Positions 52,887-64,000 of a stretch of 64,000 nt of DNA are shown here, one piece after another. The notes under the pieces were generated by a model. It was not told the origin of the DNA. It saw nothing but the letters and a program-made list of their open reading frames with translations, and ran no database searches. The position numbers were made by a program, and so were the translations under genes. Numbering within the stretch: the first letter of the stretch is position 1; every line of letters begins with the position of its first letter. This DNA comes from Glandiceps talaboti (Eukaryota > Hemichordata > Enteropneusta > Spengelidae). The stretch covers positions 7,556,822-7,620,821 of the forward strand of contig NC_135570.1 in the NCBI RefSeq assembly GCF_964340395.1. Direction: 5' to 3'.

Positions 52887-53221
52887 CGAGGGAGAGAGAG
52901 ACAGGAAAATAGAGAAGAATGAATATCAACTCGGAGGCCATAAAAAAGACCTGATTGAGGTCCATGTCCTATACAAATTACACAATTAGTCTTTACTCAA
53001 AACGAAGTACGATACTAACCATTCAAATTTTCGTTCGGTATTCAAAGACAACGCTGAAGATGTTGAACTTACATTGTAAATAAGTTCTAGTAGATTTGTT
53101 CAGGCTGCGTAACACCGTTATACACATTCGAATACATCGTGTACGTGTATGCTTTTGTTGTCATAGTGATAAACGTTCGATACTTTTATGTATACACTTT
53201 GATATCGTGTCCTTTTTCTTT

Positions 53222-53419
53222 ACGACTATTAAAAATGGGTATCCGTGGAAACACTTTGCACAAAGACTGAGTTCTATTATCTTTGTTGCTGAGGACATCT
53301 CGGGGCACAGGGGAATGTATTATTGCTTAGATTGCCGTTTTCTTAGGAAAATATCGTACGAATCCTGCTGCTACAAATGTATCAATCTCTATACTAGTAG
53401 AAATATTTTCTCCTTACAG
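53222..53419 (+). CDS. Candidate Cys-rich exon
   Basis: The plus-strand frame reads FAQRLSSIIFVAEDISG, then YYCLDCRFLRKIS and SCCYKCIN, giving a CxxC...CxxC arrangement that could bind zinc. It ends at a good donor, CAG|gtagga, in phase 0. The left boundary is unclear: the frame is open to 53096, and a cctttttctttacg pyrimidine tract lies at 53210. It does not join the forkhead gene in phase by any splice seen here. Confidence 0.22.
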
Positions 53420-54279
53420 GTAGGAATCAGATAGTTAATAGGTTGTTATATTTAGTAGACCTGGAAAACAAAAAACTATGAAATATTAAACGCCTCTATG
53501 TCTCAGGGTATGGCCAACATACCCATGGCATGGTACTACAGATGTGTGTGATGTGTAATTTTTCAACGTTGGTGGCTCGCATCTGATAGCTCGAGATTGT
53601 CGGATGATACATTGTTCCATTTGATTACTAAGTAGGACGCGGAGCGCGCTAGCTTATGTCACTCACTATTTATTTACACATTGTTACACAGGTATGCAAT
53701 CCAAGAATATACTTTTTACCTTTCGCACATTCAGAAGCAAACATTCCGTTCATAAATTTCTCAAATCATCGGCACTATCTTTACTGAGAAGTAAGTAACA
53801 AATTGAATCTTAATAATAGCTAAATTTCATATAATTCGATTACTGTTCTCTCCTCTTACTGCATTCAGTTTCAATCTGGTTTTAATATATAATGAAAATC
53901 AGGATGACTGCGACTGTCGACAGTCTGTATTTCGAGACTTGTATTTCGAAACAGAAATGAAAATAAATATCCGGCCAGTGACGCGTGCATCAAATTACAA
54001 AAACATTTTGATACAATGTATCACACAGTATCATATATGAACATAGTTCGCGCGTGCTTTTGCACGCGATTACAACCGGCAAACTTGCCTCAACAGTTCA
54101 TTGCTAAAAATGGCTAAAATGACTGTGGCTATATAGACTGGTTGCACATGTGAACTGGTCGGAAGAGCAGACAACTAGAGTCTTGTGAAAAGGGGACCTA
54201 CAGACGTTGGGTAACGAACATTCCGAAGACGATTGCCTACGTTATTTTATCAACACACTCATTCCCCGGCCCCATAACG
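53420..54279. other. Region upstream of the forkhead gene
   Basis: Likely promoter/5' UTR territory. A perfect hairpin cgcgtgc-tttt-gcacgcg lies at 54051-54068, and an in-frame stop at 54151-54153 precedes the forkhead reading frame. No TATA box is obvious. Confidence 0.35.
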
Positions 54280-57200
54280 ATGAAGACCGACAGCTTGAGG
54301 AAACCACGAGCCGGACGGCCACACAAATTGATCTTCGACACAACCGTGCAAGAGCGAAAACCGACCAAAAGTTACGTACAGATGGTGGTAGAAGTATTGA
54401 CAGAAAATGAAGCAGGTGAAATGTACCCAAGTGAAATCTACGACGCTCTGCAGTAAGTAAATCAACTCCGCCCCCCCCCCCCCAGTTTGTTGCATGTCAT
54501 AGAAATACATATGGTAGAACTAGATCATTTAATTCTTTATTCTCGTTATACGAATGAAAGAAATTACTTCCTTAAATGACAAAAGTACATTTTTGCATAT
54601 TTTGACCTAGACGATAAACTTCCTCTTGGATCGAAAATTAAACAGCCCTCCAGCGGTTGACTAATTCACATATTCATGCATACTGTTTTCGTATGCTTTA
54701 CCATGGTTGCTATGGCACGTTGTTATGCAATAAAGACTTGCTATTGCTTACTATAATACGCTCTACAACACACTGAGCAAGTAAAAAGTAACATTAACAG
54801 GGAGTTTCATTTTGTCAATTCTTTTTTTTTCAGGATGAAGTATTCCTACTACAGGAAGATGTCACCAAAGACAAAGAAGAGTTGGATGGTGAGATAATGT
54901 CCTATTTCAAATATGATTTCAATGATATGGAGGGCTGCAGTATGTTGTGGTGTGGGGTTCAGGTGGGCAAAGGGATGGAGTAGGTGTGTATTTACTGATG
55001 ATGTGGACATTCATGTCTTAGATTATGTTCAAATGAAATTTCATCTATGTTGGTGAAAATACTGTACATGTGTAGAAAATGTAGCCTTCCCCCACTGTCT
55101 TAGTTCTACTTGCAGATGAAGTAAGTCATCCCTTTCTGGTGTTGAGTGAAATGTGTGCACCGTCTGCAAGCAAGACTACCAGTGTCTACGATGTTGCAAA
55201 GTAAACTTGGTGTTGAAAGTTGACAGTGTGAAGAAACTTATCTTTAAAAGGGAGACTGAAATACTACTAAAGACGATTAAAACACCAATAGATCAACATG
55301 TCAGCAAATTAGAAGTCTTCCAGCATTACCACACTGAAGTGTTAGTTTTATAAGAGACCTAAATCAAAATGAAAACTGAAAATAATCTTGTAATTAACAT
55401 TTCAATATACGAGACGACAAGTGTATGGATGAGGATTGGGTATTTACTTTGGAAATTTAATTTATAAAATAATTTTATCATGGCGTCCTACTTGAAAAAA
55501 ATAGCTTTTTGCAATGGATTGGGTTACCAACACAGACTTGGTCTTGTTTCACATTGATTTTTCAAGTAGGAAGCATTATAAAATTGTTTTATAAATCAAG
55601 AATCCAAAATAAATACCCAATCCTCATCCATATGGCTTATTTTACATTAGAGTTTTTATTACACTTTACATTAAACTTGCCTGAATACTTCTTTACTTGT
55701 TTTTTTTTTGTTTATCATAATAAAAGTCAGTTGCAAACGTCACAGTATTATTTCCTGTTTGTGTCATGCAGAGTTCCATACGTCATGCTCTCCTACATCC
55801 AGCTTTTGAGTCCAGACTAGGGAGCCCTGAATGCAGAAAACGTGGCAAGATTTGGTCTTTGAATGAGAACTACAACTACAATCAAAGGGAATTCCATACA
55901 CCTGATAAAACACTATTAGGAAAGAGGAAATCTCCTCCATTGCAGGAGATTGCGAAGACAACAGACCAGACACGATACGGGACTAATACTGAGTACGGTT
56001 GTGAAGAACTGGTAAAGTACCCTAAGTATAACGTTTATCCTCCTACATATGATGCTTTCAACCCTTTGTCAATATCGTACAACCCTTGTACTAATCCAGG
56101 AGTACCTCACAATCATGTTGTTACTGGGATCCCATCATCATCAGTTCTGTACAGAAATTACTATAATACTGACAATGCAATACCAATACAGCCAATGCTT
56201 GGTCCTGGTGTGAAATATTTAACACCAGGGAGGTCAGCTGAAGCCAATGCTGTTCATTCTTCTGTTGTGTCCGGCTCCCTTTTGTCCAGCAATCCCATTG
56301 CTCCAACAAAGTCACCTTCTCAAGGTTGTCACTTACCAGTTGTTGCTATGGATACCAATTTGAAGAAATCTGAATCAGAAACAAAACAGCAAAGTTTTCC
56401 ACCGATGACACAATCCCAAAACTGTACTCTACCTGCGACTGTTATGTCTCCTAGACACCCATTAATGACCAATGTATGTATGTATGGTGAATCACAGATG
56501 CCATGTTGTAGTAGCACTCTCACTGGAACAACAACAACAACTCCGACAACAACATCATCAAATCTAGGGGATGGCTTGATTAATTCAAGCTCCGGTTTCA
56601 GTCCTGAAGCAAGAAAGGAGCAACTAGCACCTACTACTGCCAGCAGTTATCAAGTCCCAATTGACATATCATTGGCCATGGCAACAGCTACTGCTACTCT
56701 ACCAATTGCGCCACTACAGCAACCACCACCACCACAACGTCCAACACTACTATCAGCAGCTCAGACAACCACAACTACTTTACCAACACCTTCACCACTT
56801 CCCATAGCACCATCATTCTCAGTAGCAGCAATACCAACCAGAACCCGTTCATATGGTGACCAACTGAGCACTGGAATACCAGCTGCAGTACAGAGCAATG
56901 GACTGACCACCAGCAGTAGATACCCAATGCTACAGGTCAGACCAATGGGATATGCTACTGCGTGTCCTCCTAATGCTCTTGGTGGTGTTCAATTCCTTCA
57001 TATTCCACCTCAAGCTACCAACAACCAAAATGTCTGTGTTCCCCAACCACCCCAAACATGTGCCTGCTGTGTTATGTACTGCACATCCCCACCCCCACGA
57101 CCACCCCTACCACTACCATGTCAGGAAAGAACAAGGCTAAACACCATGGGAAATAATGGCATATTTTGTCAGGAATATACAGGTGAGCTTCATTTTCAAA

Positions 57201-57914
57201 AGTACTAAAATCTAGCTGGCCAGAAGAAATGGACTCATTATTATTTTACATGTTATCTTCACATTACATCTAGTCAATGCTGTTACTCTAGGCATTAAAT
57301 GTGGTTAAGCCCCATGTAACGTAACTAGACGTAAACGTGTGAAGATAACGTAGTGTAAAATCGGAATACGGTCGTCAGGAACTAGACTATCTTGGTTCGA
57401 ACCTGCCCACAATTTGCTGGGTTTGAATAAAAATTATCTAGATCAATTTGTCAAAAAGATGGTGCTCGGTTTGATGTTATCGAACAATGCAGGTTTTACC
57501 CATGGCAGGTACTCTTGTTTCCTCCTGCTAGGCTACCTAGATGCATGCTACACAAGTACTAACTAATGGTATTTGAATTTCCCATATTTGATTTGAATAA
57601 ATGAAATAAATTTTGAATTTATCATAATTACCAAAAACTTGTGTACAATCCCCCTTGCAGATTCTGGAACTACAATGAAGGCAGAACAGGAAGCTAAAAG
57701 TAATATGGAGAAAGAAGAGCTACGCAAGATTATTCGTAAATCCCTTGACCTCACAAGTAGTGGTGAGGGTGAAAGTAATACTGAGAATAGCTGGGTTAAT
57801 GAATGGACATCGTTTATGACCAACAGCATGATGGGAGCAATGGGGCAGCCTGCATCTAAGGTATTACCTGTTGAATATCAAATGAATGATGACACATCAC
57901 AGATAACATGTTAA
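54280..57914 (+). CDS. Divergent forkhead (winged-helix) transcription factor, four exons
   Basis: Exons: 54280-54452, 54834-54888, 55772-57182, 57661-57914. Donors are gtaagt, gtgaga and gtgagc; acceptors are ttttttttcag, gtcatgcag and cccttgcag. Phases agree, for 1893 nt or 630 residues. A putative AT-hook (RKPRAGRPHK, residues 7-16) precedes the forkhead domain (about 28-107): KPTKSY, SEIYDALQMKYSYYRKM (helix 2), WMSSIRHALLHPAFE (helix 3) and RKRGKIWSLNE (wing). The SEIY and FE...RKG-W-LN pattern is nearest FoxN/FoxR in style, an inference from memory. In helix 3 the usual WKNSIRHN has become WMSSIRHA: the Asn that contacts DNA is replaced by Ser, while His is kept. The long tail is rich in P, T, S and Q, and exon 4 ends with an acidic/basic helix (KEELRKIIRKSL). 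ATG at 54280 has A at -3; a stop lies in frame upstream, though an upstream exon is possible. Intron 2 hosts a family A MITE. It should be a nuclear DNA-binding protein. Confidence 0.85.
55160..55179 (+). other. Recurring 20-bp motif in forkhead intron 2
   Basis: ccgtctgcaagcaagactac matches 44851-44870, 46155-46174 and 48280-48298 with few changes. See the findings. Confidence 0.6.
55418..55643. mobile_element. Family A MITE with internal deletion (A9) in forkhead intron 2
   Basis: Keeps tggatgaggattgggtattt at the left and aatcctcatccatatggc at the right with mirrored arms, but the central palindrome and part of both arms are deleted, leaving about 225 bp. It lies between exons 2 and 3 of the forkhead gene. 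Confidence 0.82.
57243..57361. repeat. Foldback sequence in forkhead intron 3
   Basis: attttaca, gttatcttcacattacatct and agtc...gttac pair with gtaac...actagacgtaaacgtgtgaagataac and tgtaaaat. Arms of about 45 bp, loop of about 30 bp. No other copy is seen in the window. Confidence 0.7.
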
Positions 57915-58586
57915 TATGCCATGGTTTTAGTATTCTACTAGAGAAAATGAGAGTTATAAAACTGTTCAATATGTATGGACAACATAAGAAGCAGTCACGG
58001 AACTGGGTGAAAATGAAATTCATTAGCTCCATTAACGTGAAAATGGATATAAAAAAAATAAACCAGCTCACCAAGAATGTCATCAAAATTTGCTAAGAAA
58101 CATTGGGAAAGGGTACTTTTGAATGTATGCTACAGTACCCAGACCAAACATCTAGCCAAAATCTGCTATCGAATAGCACCCCCAGTGGCCAAATTATAAA
58201 ATCTTTTGTCTTTACTGTCATAGCCTACTTCACACTGTACTGACATTTCAATGGAGTAGTTTCATCATCTTTATAGTTCAACCATCTGATCTGACTTTTA
58301 TTGTCATAATTATACAGACACTTTACAACTTAGTATCATTGTGGATTATCTTTGTTACTGTTTAAGTTTAAATGAAATCTTTTTCAAGATGTAACAACGA
58401 TTTAGTGTACATACATCATTTGATAATTCAGAACAATTTTTTTTTGAAGTTCATGTTTATATACAAATTGTATCGTTATAGCAACATATTGAGTTCAGAA
58501 CAAATCGTTACATTTCTGAAACACTATATTTATATGACATTGTTAGTGCTGAAGGCAACTACTTTATTTAAGTGTTCTTTGACTGG

Positions 58587-58592
58587 AATAAA
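58587..58592 (+). terminator. Possible polyadenylation signal (proximal)
   Basis: AATAAA in ggaataaacattt, about 670 nt after the forkhead stop codon. Confidence 0.4.
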
Positions 58593-58700
58593 CATTTCAA
58601 AATGACTGCTAGTCTACAGTTTCCTTTTGTACTGATAACAATATTTGGCTGTGAACCAGTTGGATGTACTTTGAAATGTTGTCAAAATCAAACCACTGAA

Positions 58701-58706
58701 AATAAA
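58701..58706 (+). terminator. Possible polyadenylation signal (distal)
   Basis: AATAAA in gaaaataaagcg, followed 10 nt later by a genomic A-run. Confidence 0.45.
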
Positions 58707-58921
58707 GCGTTTAAAAAAAAACAATTTTTATTTATGTAAAACAAGTCAAACGTGGTACCAGTACAAGTAATTGTCTGGGGAAAGTATTCTTGAAAGCCAG
58801 AGCATGCCGGGTGGAGGGGGAGGGGGGGCTTGCTATTTGGCTAGGTAGAAGGGTACAGGTGTACCATGGGGAATTCAAATCACAGGTACAAATGCTACAA
58901 AATTCAAATGCTAGGGGTCAA

Positions 58922-60259
58922 ATGTCTACATTTCAGGCAGCACAAACTAAGGGTCCAATGTCTACATTTCGGGCAGCAGAAACTAAGGGTCCAATGTCTA
59001 CATTTCAGGCAGCAGAAACTAAGGGTCCAATGTCTACATTTCAGGCAGCACAAACTAAGGGTCCAATGTCTACATTTCAGGCAGCAGAAACTAAGGGTCC
59101 AATGTCTACATTTCTGGCGGCAGAAACTAAGGGTCCAATGTCTACATTTCAGGCAGCAGAAACTAAGGGTCCAATGTCTACATTTCAGGCAGCAGAAACT
59201 AAGGGTCCGATGTCTACATTTCAGGCAGCAGAAACTAAGGGTCTAATGTCTACATTTCAGGCAGTAAAAACTAAGGGTCCAATGTCTACATTTCAGGCAG
59301 TAAAAACTAAGGGTCCAATGTCTACATTTCAGGCAGCAGAAACTAAGGGTCCAATGTCTACATTTCAGGCAGCAGAAACTAAGGGTCTAATGTCTACATT
59401 TCAGGCAGCACAAACTAAGGGTCCAATGTCTACATTTCAGGCAGCAGAAACTAAGGGTCAAATGTCTACATTTCAGGCAGCAGAAACTAAGGGTCCAATG
59501 TCTACATTTCAGGCAGCACAAACTAAGGGTCCAATGTCTACATTTCAGGCAGCAGAAACTAAGGGTCCAATGTCTACATTTCAGGCAGCACAAACTAAGG
59601 GTCCAGTGTCTACATTTCAGGTAGCAGAAACTAAGGGTCCAATGTCTACATTTCAGGCAGCAGAAACTAAGGGTCCGATGTCTACATTTCAGGCAGAAGA
59701 AACTAAGGGTCCAATGTCTACATTTCAGGCAGAAGAAACTAAGGGTCCAATGTCTACATTTCAGGCAGCAGAAACTAAGGGTCCAATGTCTACATTTCAG
59801 GCAGCAGAAACTAAGGGTCTAATGTCTACATTTCAGGCAGCAGAAACTAAGGGTCCGATGTCTACATTTCAGGCAGAAACTAAGGGTCTAATGTCTACAT
59901 TTCAGGCAGCAGAAACTAAGGGTCTAATGTCTACATTTCAGGCAGCAGAAACTAAGGGTCCGATGTCTACATTTCAGGCAGCAGAAACTAAGGGTCCAGT
60001 GTCTACATTTCAGGCAGCAGAAACTAAGGGTCCAATGTGTGCATTTCAGGCAGCAGAAACTAAGGGTCCAATGTCTACATTTCAGGCAGCAGAAACTAAG
60101 GGTCCAATGTCTACATTTCAGGCAGCAGAAACTAAGGGTCCGATGTCTACATTTCAGGCAGAAACTAAGGGTCTAATGTCTACATTTCAGGCAGCAGAAA
60201 CTAAGGGTCCGATGTATACATTTCAGGCAGCAGAAACTAAGGGTCCAATGTCTACATTT
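58922..60259. repeat. 36-bp minisatellite, about 37 units, open in one frame
   Basis: The unit is atgtctacatttcaggcagc followed by agaaactaagggtcca. Thirty-five units are 36 bp and two are 33 bp (one gca lost), so no unit breaks the frame. In that frame it would encode repeats of MSTFQAAETKGP, with the first in-frame ATG at 58892 and a stop after 60301. Most differences between units change the amino acid (P/L, E/Q, A/V, M/V), with few silent ones, so there is no sign of selection on a protein. No splice sites or promoter were recognised. It is most likely a non-coding tandem array, and the frame may follow simply from the unit length. Confidence 0.93.
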
Positions 60260-61335
60260 TGTTTCACTGCTGTTGCAACAAGGCCTGTGGTTTTACGATG
60301 ATGGAAATACCTGGAAATATAAAAGTCACTGACACTCATACAAGATACTGTCTTTATAAAGAACGAATCTTTATTTTAATTGAAAGGACACTACAGGGAG
60401 TACATCTCAGGGCAAGATTACTTCAAAATCTACATAAATAAAATCATCAAAAAATTGTCTCTGTAATTCTTAAAATATGTCAAAGAAGTCTCAAAAAAAA
60501 TCACAACTTCTTTGATTCTGTACTTTTTTTATCTACACATCAAAAAGTTCAAAAGGTCACATCTGTATGAAAGCCTCTATGATGTTCTAGTCTGCAAATA
60601 TAGATTTCTTTTCAATCCTACTACAAATTTGATTCATCTAAACCATCTAATATAAACTCGTCATCCACAGTGTCCATTCAGTAATAATAGTACATTGTGG
60701 ACAACAAGAAGATAAAATAAAAATACAATCAAGCTGAGAATGAACAGCTTGAAATGTAAATTTGAAAGTCTATACTTTATTGCTACACTGTATCCATAAG
60801 TATGTACATAATTTAGAATTCAAATAAGTGAAATACGATAAATATTTCCCCTTGGGTGAGTCAATAAAACTAATATTCTGAGCTCGGGTAAAAACCGTCA
60901 TGGGGGTTCAGCATTTTAAGTATCATCCCAGGCAAGGTAATCAATACTTTGCCTGCTAAAATAAATCTTACAAGGGAACATTGCACTGCATCTGGCAGGG
61001 TACAACTACAATTTCAAAATGGTTTCCATGGTTTGAGAACGTTCTGGGTACACATTCACCCTCCCATCTTCAAGAAATTTTTTAAAACAATAGACTACAT
61101 ATGTAAATTGTTAAAAACATCTATATCAATGCAACAGACATTTGGTCTATTGTTGATCAAACAAAGGCTCCCACTTTTCTAAACAATATTTACCCCATCC
61201 AGTGTCACAAAAACAGTTTTGTGTCATGCAATATCCACCAATACCTTGCAAAGTAATATATTGTACTAAAGGAGATATTTGCATGATATGGAGTAGCTTC
61301 ACTAATACTATCAAAATGAGGAAAATTGTAATACA
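60260..61335. other. Unassigned DNA
   Basis: A plus-strand frame at 60949-61182 (containing ASGRVQLQFQNGFHG) has a plausible composition but no domain or clear splice sites. The rest is AT-rich. Confidence 0.3.
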
Positions 61336-61337
61336 TA

Positions 61338-61735
61338 TGTGACTACCCATATCACACCATCCTGACCTGTACCATGTAATATCACTTTGGCTAGTACCCT
61401 TATCACATTTCATTGACCTGTACCATGTAATACCACTGTGACTAGTACCCTTATCACACCATAGTGACCTGTACCATGTAATAACACTGTCACTAGTATC
61501 CATATCACACCATAGTGACCTGTACCATGTAATAAGTCACTAGTACCCTTATCACACCATATTGACCTGTACTAACCCTGTGACTAGTACCCTTATCATA
61601 TCACACTGACCTGTACCATGTAATAACACTGTCACTAGTACCCATATCACACCACACTGCCTTGTACCATGTAATAACCCTGTGACTAGTACCCATATCA
61701 CACCACACTGACCTGTACCATGTAATAACACCAGT
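61338..61735. repeat. 51-bp minisatellite, about eight units
   Basis: The unit is gacctgtaccatgtaataac, then actgt(c/g)actagtacc, and then c(a/t)tatcacacca. Starts at 61364, 61415 and 61466 are exactly 51 bp apart; later units have short deletions. Confidence 0.92.
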
Positions 61736-63849
61736 GGCCAACACCTGTCATTTTTGTGGCAGTGATATTAGCAGATTACTGACCTTACACTAAATGGTTC
61801 TTACAAAAATAGTTTCCCAAATATAGTAATATTTCATTTAATAATTTGTTCGAAGTTTTTTCGAAAGATAAAATGGCTAACACCCATCGTGACAACCAAA
61901 TAAAAGTACTAAAAATATCCCTTTTTCATTCAATGTCTTGGGTAAACACCAACTGACAAAGTGTTATCTAAAGGATAATAAATATATGAAAATAACTGCT
62001 ACAGGGTTACTAAGATACTGTTTCCATGGAAACAGCGTTCGCTGGAATATTTCAGCCCAGCAAATATAATTCAAGACAAAATGTAACTCAGGCAGTACAG
62101 AACCTGCGTCTAGCCTGTATTATATGTATAAAGATATCTCATTTTAAAAATAAGCTTTATTAGCAAATTTCATCAAGTTGTTAATCTAGTTTCTATCTTG
62201 TGAAAAAATATTCTTTGCCGACTACGTCCAGCTTTATCTGGCATGACTAAAATGACAATGGTGTCTACCGACAGTAAAAACACTGCTTCATTCAACAACT
62301 TCGAAAAAAATGAGTGTTTAATATTTGCAAAAACTATAACTTTTACCTACATCAAGTGACTATTACTTGACAGTTTTGATCAAATCCATCAATCGATGCA
62401 CCAATTTCAACAGTGATGGACTACATGAGGTAACAAGTAACTAACAAACACACTAAATGATGAGGTAACAAGTCACCAACAAACATACTAAACAGAGAGG
62501 AAACAAATCTCAAACTAATTTACAAAAAACATCACAAACTACATAGAAAGTTTTAAGTAGGGTAAAACAGTGCTACAGGCACCGAAGCACAAATGACGAC
62601 AATCAAAACTATCAGGAATATTTTGGTCGTTGGTATCACTGCAAATGGAACTACAGGTTATCACTTCAATGATTCAAAGCGACTTGAATTTACTTCAAAA
62701 ATACTTTTTTTTAAATATACAATATAGCTGCCATGATGTGCAAGAAATAGCATGGTTTTCAAATTGACCATTGCACTAGCTATAACTGCAGTATTATTTT
62801 TTGGATCAGACAACCAACAATATATTCATTGAAATTTGTTAAAATACCGATAATCAGACACTCATGTCAATAAGAGGTCTGTTTTATCCACAGGTAGTAA
62901 AGCAACAGGTTGAAATTGTAATTACACTGTGTCACTGATTTTTGAGTGCGGACCCAAAAATCAATTTGATTGGATTCACTATCCCATTTTATGTGTACAG
63001 CTACTGAAATAGATGTCTGTTTAGCCACAGGTGATTTATTAGTGATCAGGGTTGTACAATATTATATTTAACAGAACAGTTTTAAAAATATAACAGTTTC
63101 AATTACAGCTAGCGCAACTTTCAGAGAGAGGTTAACGTATTGAAATGATAGCTTGTAGATTTCCGTTTCGGAACAAAGTTATAGTTAAGGGTGAACATGA
63201 AACCTAATCTTCCGTGACTTTGTATCCAAGGATATGAGTTATTTTGCAATGGAAATCAAGCTACGGGCAAACTACGATAGATACTAACTAAGACTATTAG
63301 TACCTTGGTTATGTGGATATAATCACCCCGTAATCAAGATAGTGTAAATATTGAATGAGGTTGAATGTGCAGCCACTTGAGAAAACTTGATAAGAAATGC
63401 CACCTTACTGTGAGTGTAAATAACATCTTTTGATAGCTATTATGCACATGATGCAATAATAGTTTTAGTATTAAAGCGGTTTAGTTTGCCGATAGCTTGA
63501 CTTCCACAGTAGTATAATGATGAAATCTATGAGGCATATTAAAGATGATATCCTTTCACACACGCATGTACGTACGTACGTACGTACGTACGTACGTACG
63601 TAAGTACGTATGTATGTACATACATACATACATACATACATACAGAGTCCATTTTAACATCCCCTTGGTATGATCATACAGTTTGTGTATTTTCAAGAGA
63701 AAATAACCTAGAAACGTCTGAAATATTGATGCAGGTTTTTTAAATATATGTATACCATCTAAGTTAATAATACATGAAATTGTTCAAAATTGCTAGCACT
63801 GGCATTATTTGAATATCAAGTCTTTGAGTCTGTGTCTCTCACTCTCTCT

Positions 63850-63880
<31 letters not shown>

Positions 63881-64000
63881 GACACATACATACACTGATG
63901 GACAGAACTCTGTGACACATACACACACTGGTGGACTGACACTTTACATGCCCATTGCATTTCTGAACCTAAATTCAGATGTGAACAAAATGTATTTCTG
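61736..64000. other. Unassigned DNA with microsatellites at the right end
   Basis: A two-unit repeat of 37-40 bp (gatgaggtaacaagt...) lies at 62423-62500. A (ACGT)n tract is at 63564-63609, (ATAC)n at 63610-63643, and (CA)n at 63851-63873 with a duplicated gtgacacatacacacactg-type segment after it. A minus-strand 57-codon frame near 62165-62335 (containing LVMPDKAGRSRQRIFF) is unconfirmed. Confidence 0.4.

Larger units (their letters stand above)
57915..58720 (+). other. 3' UTR of the forkhead gene
   Basis: AT-rich sequence from the TAA to the polyadenylation signals, without other features. Confidence 0.5.

Noticed and set aside
54207-54510. Other frames on both strands over forkhead exon 1
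   Set aside because: Shadows of the exon; only the frame starting at 54280 continues the forkhead domain through phase-matched splices.
55153-55353. 66-codon frame (CTVCKQDY...) in forkhead intron 2
   Set aside because: The start coincides with the recurring 20-bp motif and no splice sites connect it. Treated as intronic sequence carrying the motif.
57393-57403. ggttcgaacct, a match to a pol III B box/tRNA T arm
   Set aside because: No A box at the right distance and no cloverleaf can be formed around it. A chance match in intron 3.

Overview
The window looks like nuclear DNA of a metazoan, most likely a marine invertebrate. It is AT-rich, its genes are split by introns with GT/AG splice sites, and there is no prokaryotic operon structure. 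It carries a forkhead-type transcription factor gene, a 5'-truncated non-LTR retrotransposon of Rex1/CR1 type, and many foldback (MITE-like) elements, minisatellites and GACA/GA/CA microsatellites. The species cannot be fixed from the sequence alone.

Layout. 1-3.4 kb: AT-rich DNA with degenerate tandem repeats and microsatellites. 3.5-7.7 kb (+): a phase-consistent chain of seven short exons that encodes the C-terminal 215 residues of a protein with two CxxC knuckles. 9.0-14.0 kb (-): a cluster of candidate exons converging on it. 10-34 kb: mostly non-coding and crowded with foldback elements and tandem arrays, including copies of at least six dispersed families (called A to G here). 36.1-37.35 kb (-): the Rex1/CR1-like reverse transcriptase fragment, frame intact. 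38-44 kb: more repeats. 45.1-47.3 kb: a candidate minus-strand gene, and a divergent plus-strand first exon that begins in an inverted pair of octamer motifs. 51.5-52.3 kb (-): a probable single-exon gene with a coiled coil and a nearby polyadenylation signal. 54.28-57.91 kb (+): the best-supported gene, four exons encoding a 630-residue divergent forkhead protein. 58.9-60.3 kb: a 36-bp minisatellite of about 37 units that stays open in one frame. 60.3-64 kb: a 51-bp tandem array, then unassigned sequence and microsatellites.

The forkhead gene and the RT fragment are recognised from family motifs. The other genes were assembled by eye from splice sites, phase and codon pattern and should be read as candidates. 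No tRNA, rRNA, CRISPR array or complete autonomous transposon was found. No functional link between the genes can be drawn from the sequence. The most notable features are the forkhead gene with an altered recognition helix, the hidden CxxC gene, and family A, with nine dispersed copies, one of them in a forkhead intron.
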